Origin: Krasilnikoviella flava
Lineage (GTDB): Bacteria > Actinomycetota > Actinomycetes > Actinomycetales > Cellulomonadaceae
DNA: 64,000 nt
Direction of reading: 5' to 3'
Assembly: GCF_900167525.1 (NCBI RefSeq)
Contig: NZ_FUZQ01000008.1
Coordinates: 62,001 to 126,000 of the forward strand
Each line of letters begins with the position of its first letter. Position 1 is the stretch's first letter. Under the pieces are notes generated by a model that was not told the origin of the DNA, ran no database searches, and worked only from the letters and a program-made list of their open reading frames with translations. Both the position numbers and the translations under genes were made by a program. Positions 60,117-64,000 of this stretch are shown in pieces.

Positions 60117-60231
60117 GATCCTCCTCCAGGGGCCTCACCGCCGGGGTCGACGGCCTGTAGGCCGTCCCGCGGCGTGCCCGCGACGGTGCGGGCGAGGCCT
60201 CGATTCTCGGTGATACCGCGTCTCACAGCCA
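60117..60231 (-). promoter_or_regulatory. Promoter and structured 5' leader of the CX4C microprotein gene
   Basis: On the minus strand TGGCTG (60231-60226) and GAGAAT (60208-60203) are 17 bases apart and form a plausible promoter. The leader that follows can fold with GGCCTCGCC (60199-60191) pairing to GGTGAGGCC (60139-60131) over nine bases, enclosing a strong GACGGCC-TACA-GGCCGTC hairpin and a second GC-rich stem. The ribosome site starts three or four bases after the closing stem. A TCTCACA / TGTGAGA dyad (60221-60248) overlaps the -35. This could be a regulatory RNA leader; I cannot assign it to a known class. Confidence 0.45.
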
Positions 60232-60268
60232 GGGGTGACGGTGTGAGATGCGCCTCTGTCGCGTCGCC

Positions 60269-60940
60269 TCAGCCCTCGGCGAGGACCTGGTCGAGCACCT
60301 GGACGAAGACGTCGGGGTCCTGCGCGCCGGAGACGCCGTAGCGCCCGCCGAGCACGAAGAACGGGACACCGTTGATGCCGTACGCGCGGGCGCGGTCGAT
60401 GTCGTCGGCCACGGCGTCGGCATACGTGCCCGCATTCAGCGCGACGACGACGACCTCGCGCTCCAGGCCGACCTCGGCCGCGAGGTCCGCGAGCTCCTCG
60501 ACGCGGCCCACGTGCTCGCCCTCGGTGAAGTACGCGCGCAGCAGGCGCTCCTTCATCTCGTCCTGCTTGCCGAACGCCTTGGCGAGGTGCAGCAGCTCGT
60601 GCGCCTTGAGCGTCTTGGTGTGCCGGACCTGGTCCATCCGGTAGGTGAGGCCCTCGGCGGCCGCGAGCGCGGTCACCTGGTCCTGCATCTGCTGGGCGGT
60701 CTCGAGGGGGATGCCCTTGTGGTCGGCGAGGAACTCCGTCGCAGTGCCGTCGAAGTCGACGGGAGTGTCGGGCGAGAGCTCGAAGGAGTGGTACTCGACC
60801 TCGACCTCGGGGGCGGCACCGTCACGGTCCGCCATCCGCTGCAGCGCGGACTCGAAGCGACGCTTGCCGATGTAGCACCAGGGGCACGCGACGTCCGACC
60901 AGACGTCGACCTTCAGGGGGGCGGGTTCGGTGGTGGTCAC
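60269..60940 (-). CDS. FrnE-type DsbA-family oxidoreductase
   Basis: 223 residues. The thioredoxin-like active site is SDVACPWCYIGKRRFE with Cys19 and Cys22. The helical insert (HTKTLKAHELLHLAKAFGKQ) and the cis-Pro loop GINGVPFFVLGGRYGVSGAQ are those of the FrnE / DSBA-like PF01323 family. There is no signal peptide, so it acts in the cytosol as a disulfide isomerase or reductase, probably in thiol stress or metal resistance. GTG 60940 is used. It is followed by the CX4C microprotein gene on the same strand. Confidence 0.9.
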   Translation of the reverse strand: MTTTEPAPLKVDVWSDVACPWCYIGKRRFESALQRMADRDGAAPEVEVEYHSFELSPDTPVDFDGTATEFLADHKGIPLETAQQMQDQVTALAAAEGLTYRMDQVRHTKTLKAHELLHLAKAFGKQDEMKERLLRAYFTEGEHVGRVEELADLAAEVGLEREVVVVALNAGTYADAVADDIDRARAYGINGVPFFVLGGRYGVSGAQDPDVFVQVLDQVLAEG

Positions 60941-60950
60941 GCACGTGCGA

Positions 60951-60988
60951 ACGCCCCGCCGCGGGAGGCGATTCCCGCGGCGGGGCGT
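60951..60988 (-). terminator. Perfect 16-bp terminator hairpin after the flotillin gene
   Basis: ACGCCCCGCCGCGGGA (60951-60966) and TCCCGCGGCGGGGCGT (60973-60988) pair exactly around GGCGAT. It lies between the stop of the flotillin gene and the start of the FrnE gene on the same strand and should separate the two transcripts. Confidence 0.8.
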
Positions 60989-61010
60989 GTCGTGCGTCGC
61001 ACGCCGCTCG

Positions 61011-62519
61011 TCAGTTCAGCGGCGCGGTCCCGTTCGCGGCGGCGCCGTTCGAGGCGGTGGCCTTCGCGTCGCCGCCGGACGTCGGCAGCTGCCCGCCGGC
61101 GAGGCCCGCGATGAGCTGGTGGATGTCCACCCCGGTGAGCTGCTTGACCACGCCCTGGCCCTCGCCGAGAACGGAGGCCACCGACTTCGTCACCGAGGAC
61201 GCGCCGTCGGTGGAGATCACGGTCATGCCCTGGATCGAGCCGATCGGCTCGGCCGCGGCCCGGACGATCTCGGGCAGGCGCTCGATGAGCTCCTGCACCA
61301 GCGCGGCCTCGCCGTACTTCTTCAGCGCCTCCGCCTTGGCGTCGGTGGCGACCGCCTCGGCGCGGCCCTCGGCCTCGGTCGCGAAGGCGCGTGCCTCACC
61401 CTCCGCCTTGATGCCCTCCGCCAGCGCCACCTGACGGTCACGCTCGGCCTCGCCGGCACGGCGCACCGCGGCCGCGGAGGCCTCGGCGTCCTGGATGGCC
61501 GCCGTCTTGTTCGCCTCGGCGATGGTGGTGCGCTTGAACGCGTCGGCCTCGGTGGCGGCGTTCGCCGCGTCACGACGAGCCGTGGCCTCCTGGACCTCGG
61601 CGTACGCCTTCGCCTCGGCCGGCTTGCGGATCTCGATGTCGAGGCGCTCCTGCGTGACGCGCGCCTGCTCGGCCAGCGCCTCGCGCTCCTGCTGCGCGAC
61701 GAGGCGGTCCTGCTCGGCCCGGGCGAGCTGTCCGGCTGCCTCGGCCTCGGCGTTCGCACGGTCGGTGTCGGCCTTGATCGCGGCCTTCTTGAGGTCGAGC
61801 GCCTTCTGCCGCTCGGCGATCTGCTCGGCCGCCTCGATGACGGCGAACTCGGACAGCCGGCGCGCCTCCGCCTCGGAGACCTCCGCGACCTGCAGCGCGC
61901 GAGCGCCCTCCGCGCGGCCGAGGTTGGCGAGGTACTCCGAGCCCGGCGTCGAGATGTCGGAGATGTTGAGCAGGTCCACCTGCAGGCCCTGCTCCGCCAG
62001 GTCGGTCTTGGTCGACTCGACGACGCGGTCCGACAGGCCCTTGCGGTCGGAGATGATCTGCTCGATCGTCATGTCGCCGACGATGGAACGCAGCGAGCCC
62101 TCGAGGGACTCCTTGATGATCTCGGTGAGCATCTCCTGCTGGGAGAGGAAGCGCTGCGCCGCGCGCCGCACGCCCTCGTCGTCGCCCCGCACCTTGAAGT
62201 TGATCGACGCCTTGATCGCGATCTTGATGCGGTTCTTGTCGACGCCCTCGACGGTGATACCGATCTGCCGCTGCTCGAGCGAGATCGCGAAACCCTGCTG
62301 CAGGATCGGCCAGACGAACGTGCGGCCGCCGATGACGACCTTCTGGCTGACTCCCGCCTTCTCTCTGCTGCCGGCGCCGCGGCCGACGATGACGAGCGCC
62401 TGGTTCGGCGGGACGCGGCGGATGCGCTGCCCGACGAAGATGCCTACGGCCAGGAGGGCGACGACGAGCGCGAGCACCGCGATCGTGGTGATGAAACTGC
62501 TGTCGGACGAGTCGAACAT
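61011..62519 (-). CDS. Flotillin / SPFH-domain protein
   Basis: 502 residues. One N-terminal membrane segment (about 10-30) precedes the SPFH/band-7 domain (QALVIVGRGAGSREKAGVSQ through ISDISTPGSEYLANLG). Residues about 205-430 are a long Ala/Glu-rich coiled coil (EAARRLSEFAVIEAAEQIAE-like heptads, AEAEAAGQLARAEQDRLVAQ), followed by VQELIERLPEIVRAAAEPIG and a Gly/Ala-rich tail. It matches bacterial flotillins (YuaG/FloT) that scaffold membrane microdomains. The NfeD-type partner gene lies 40 bases upstream, the usual yuaF-yuaG order. Confidence 0.92.
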   Translation of the reverse strand: MFDSSDSSFITTIAVLALVVALLAVGIFVGQRIRRVPPNQALVIVGRGAGSREKAGVSQKVVIGGRTFVWPILQQGFAISLEQRQIGITVEGVDKNRIKIAIKASINFKVRGDDEGVRRAAQRFLSQQEMLTEIIKESLEGSLRSIVGDMTIEQIISDRKGLSDRVVESTKTDLAEQGLQVDLLNISDISTPGSEYLANLGRAEGARALQVAEVSEAEARRLSEFAVIEAAEQIAERQKALDLKKAAIKADTDRANAEAEAAGQLARAEQDRLVAQQEREALAEQARVTQERLDIEIRKPAEAKAYAEVQEATARRDAANAATEADAFKRTTIAEANKTAAIQDAEASAAAVRRAGEAERDRQVALAEGIKAEGEARAFATEAEGRAEAVATDAKAEALKKYGEAALVQELIERLPEIVRAAAEPIGSIQGMTVISTDGASSVTKSVASVLGEGQGVVKQLTGVDIHQLIAGLAGGQLPTSGGDAKATASNGAAANGTAPLN

Positions 62520-62559
62520 GGTGCGCGCCGGAGCGCGGCTCCTTCCGGTCGAGGGGACG

Positions 62560-63024
62560 TCAGCGGGTGTGCGGGGCGACCCGCACGGTGGATCCGGAGT
62601 GCTCGAGCACGACGACGCGCGTGCCGGCGGCGATCGGCGCGTCGGACCGGGCGAGGCGGCGCTCGAGCTCGCTCGGGACGTCGAGGGAGACCTCGCCCGA
62701 GCTGGGTGTCACGTCGGTCGTCGCCGTGCCGCTGGCCCCGACGAGCGAGACGGCGACGCCGTCCTCGCTCGACGCCAGCCGCCGCACCAGCACCTGTGCC
62801 AGAAGGACGGCCAGGAGCCCGACGACCGCCGACGCGACGTACGCGATCCACACCGCGAGGTCGTTGGCGACGACGATCGTGCCGACCGCCCCGAACACCA
62901 CGGCGCCCACCCCGAGGGACGTGCCGGACAGCGCGCCGTCGCCGAGGTCGACCAGATCACCGACCAGGAGCGAGACGAGCAGCAGGATCATCCCTGCCGA
63001 ACCGATGAGGACGAAGACGAGCAC
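62560..63024 (-). CDS. NfeD-like (YuaF-type) membrane protein
   Basis: 154 residues. Three hydrophobic segments lie at about 2-20, 30-50 and 55-80; the last 60 residues form a soluble OB-fold-like domain (GTATTDVTPSSGEVSLDVP, then IAAGTRVVVLEHSGSTVRV) as in NfeD proteins. GTG 63024 has AGGAG six bases upstream; the frame is open further upstream but lacks a better start. NfeD proteins are encoded next to flotillins and act with them at the membrane. Confidence 0.83.
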   Translation of the reverse strand: MLVFVLIGSAGMILLLVSLLVGDLVDLGDGALSGTSLGVGAVVFGAVGTIVVANDLAVWIAYVASAVVGLLAVLLAQVLVRRLASSEDGVAVSLVGASGTATTDVTPSSGEVSLDVPSELERRLARSDAPIAAGTRVVVLEHSGSTVRVAPHTR

Positions 63025-63208
63025 GCGGTCTCCTGGGTGGTGGGCGGACGCGACGCGGGGCCACGGGCCGGGTGCTGAAGATGTGTGGATCGTGTGACGA
63101 CGACGACACCCTAGCGAACTCTGGACGGAGCCTGGACGGTCGGTCCACAGGAACCTCCACAGGCACCTCCGCGTGCCGCCGCCGCAGGTCTGCGTGATGC
63201 TCGGAGGC

Positions 63209-63847
63209 ATGCCTCTCGTGCCGAGCAAGGACCCGCAGCTCGTCCTCCTGCGCCACGGCGAGACCGCGTGGAGCGCGAGCGGCCAGCACACCGGACGCAC
63301 CGACCTCCCGCTCACGGACGCAGGCGTGGAGCAGGCCCGCACCGCCGGGCACGCGCTGGCCGGCATCACCTTCACCGCCGTCTACGCGTCACCGCTGGAA
63401 CGCGCACGGCACACCGCGGAGCTCGTCGGCCACCCCGACGCCGTCGCCGATCCCGACCTCGCCGAGTGGGACTACGGCCCCGTCGACGGACGCACCAGCG
63501 CCGACGTCTCCGAGGCGATCGGCCACGAGTTCCAGATCTTCGAGGACGGCGTGCGCGTGCTGTCGCCCGACCCCGCGCACGGCGACGGCCGGCCCGGAGA
63601 GCTGCTCGCCGACGTCGCGGCCCGCGCCCGGCGGTTCGTCGAGCGCGCCGACACCACCCTCCAGGCCGGCGGGAACGTGCTCGCGGTGGCGCACGGCCAC
63701 CTGCTGCGCGTGCTCGCGACCGCCTGGATCGGCGTCGACCCGCGCTACGCCGCGCGACTCGAGCTCGGCACCGCCGCGATCTGCCAGCTCGGGTACGGGC
63801 ACGACCTGCGCACCATCGAGGGCTGGAACCTGCCTCCACACGTCTGA
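63209..63847 (+). CDS. Histidine phosphatase (phosphoglycerate-mutase-like) family protein
   Basis: 212 residues. LVLLRHGETAWSASGQHTGR contains the catalytic RHG with His16; YASPLERARHTAEL, LAEWDYGPVDGRTSADV and NVLAVAHGHLLRVLA complete the fold, with the second catalytic His in AHGH. It removes phosphate from a small metabolite or protein; the substrate is unclear. ATG 63209 is chosen on domain position; GGAGG is too close to it, and ATG 63197 is an in-frame alternative. Confidence 0.85.
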   Translation: MPLVPSKDPQLVLLRHGETAWSASGQHTGRTDLPLTDAGVEQARTAGHALAGITFTAVYASPLERARHTAELVGHPDAVADPDLAEWDYGPVDGRTSADVSEAIGHEFQIFEDGVRVLSPDPAHGDGRPGELLADVAARARRFVERADTTLQAGGNVLAVAHGHLLRVLATAWIGVDPRYAARLELGTAAICQLGYGHDLRTIEGWNLPPHV

Positions 63848-63878
63848 GCAGCGCCGTCGTCCCCGACCGCCCGTCTGG

Positions 63879-63891
63879 CACGATGTGCGGC
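63879..63891 (+). promoter_or_regulatory. -10 element and leaderless start of the last gene
   Basis: CACGAT (63879-63884), seven bases, then ATG 63892, without a ribosome-binding site. The same CACGAT pattern precedes the membrane-protein gene at 22032. Confidence 0.5.
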
Positions 63892-64000
63892 ATGGCGCTG
63901 AACCAGGACGACCTCATCGACGGTGAGCGCGTGGTCATGGACCTGCACGAGCACGCCAAGGCCGTGATCTGGCCGTTCCTGCTCCTGCTCGTGCTCCTCG
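63892..64000 (+). CDS. N-terminus of a probable PH-domain membrane protein (partial)
   Basis: Only 36 residues are inside the window. ALNQDDLIDGERVVMDLHEH is followed by AKAVIWPFLLLLVLL, the start of a membrane segment. A polar start with LIxGERVVxDLHxHxK before a first transmembrane helix is typical of actinobacterial bacterial-PH (bPH2) membrane proteins of unknown role. The rest lies beyond the right edge. Confidence 0.55.
   Translation, partial: MALNQDDLIDGERVVMDLHEHAKAVIWPFLLLLVLL

Overview
The window is a chromosome segment from a very GC-rich actinobacterium. Third codon positions are almost all G or C, GTG starts are frequent, many genes look leaderless, one surface protein carries an LPATG sorting signal, and the gene set (acetylxylan esterase family, GHL10 hydrolase, sugar-binding proteins) fits the Cellulosimicrobium / Isoptericola / Promicromonospora group. 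That placement is inferred from gene content and composition, not from a marker gene. I see no rRNA, tRNA, CRISPR array, transposase or prophage. Genes are densely packed and no gene-free stretch exceeds about 260 bases.

Layout. 1-6888 is a carbohydrate-use region: the tail of an ABC sugar-binding protein, a secreted BNR-propeller protein, a large FAD oxidoreductase, a LacI-type sugar-binding regulator core with no DNA-binding domain, a DeoR repressor and an acetylxylan-esterase-family enzyme. 6963-8235 is a self-regulating SRPBCC / ArsR / SRPBCC operon behind a twin operator. 8322-17142 holds an AlaA-type aminotransferase, an MmyB-like regulator divergent from a drug-type MFS pump, a Fic protein with its own palindrome, a methyltransferase / cupin / TetR group and a DUF952 protein. 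16216-21934 is central metabolism: a split transketolase, pyruvate:quinone oxidoreductase (PoxB), an aromatic or histidinol-phosphate aminotransferase and an ATP-grasp ligase.

22032-30267 contains a small 4-TM membrane protein, a WXG100-like / lipase-like pair that resembles type VII secretion cargo, an ECF sigma factor with a SnoaL-like tail divergent from an FAD oxidoreductase, purB, a second MmyB-like regulator and an SDR. 30306-41393 encodes secreted proteins (an M23 peptidase with SH3 domains, a Tat-exported GHL10 hydrolase, a calcineurin-like phosphoesterase, a Tat-exported acetamidase/formamidase), an AbgT / M20 pair for uptake and cleavage of aminoacyl conjugates, and pgm. 42326-46174 is a three-gene MarR / MFS / YceI module in which transporter and YceI protein share carboxypeptidase-regulatory-like domains. 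46194-51003 has a lipoprotein HNH nuclease, a small GNAT and three membrane proteins.

51260-56915 encodes two very large, acidic, repetitive cell-surface proteins, one sortase-anchored. The right end has a ferritin-like/VIT1 metal transporter, RNase HI, an AlkA-like glycosylase, a 60-residue CX4C microprotein behind a structured leader, an FrnE-type DsbA protein, an NfeD / flotillin pair, a histidine phosphatase and the start of a probable PH-domain membrane protein.

Two sequence habits recur. Convergent genes are often separated by near-perfect hairpins that overlap their stop codons. Many genes have a -10 hexamer (GAGAAT, TACGAT, CACGAT, CAAGAT) six or seven bases before the start codon, which suggests leaderless mRNAs. 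Operator-like palindromes sit directly upstream of several regulator genes. All functional calls rest on motif and family recognition by eye; none was confirmed by a database search.
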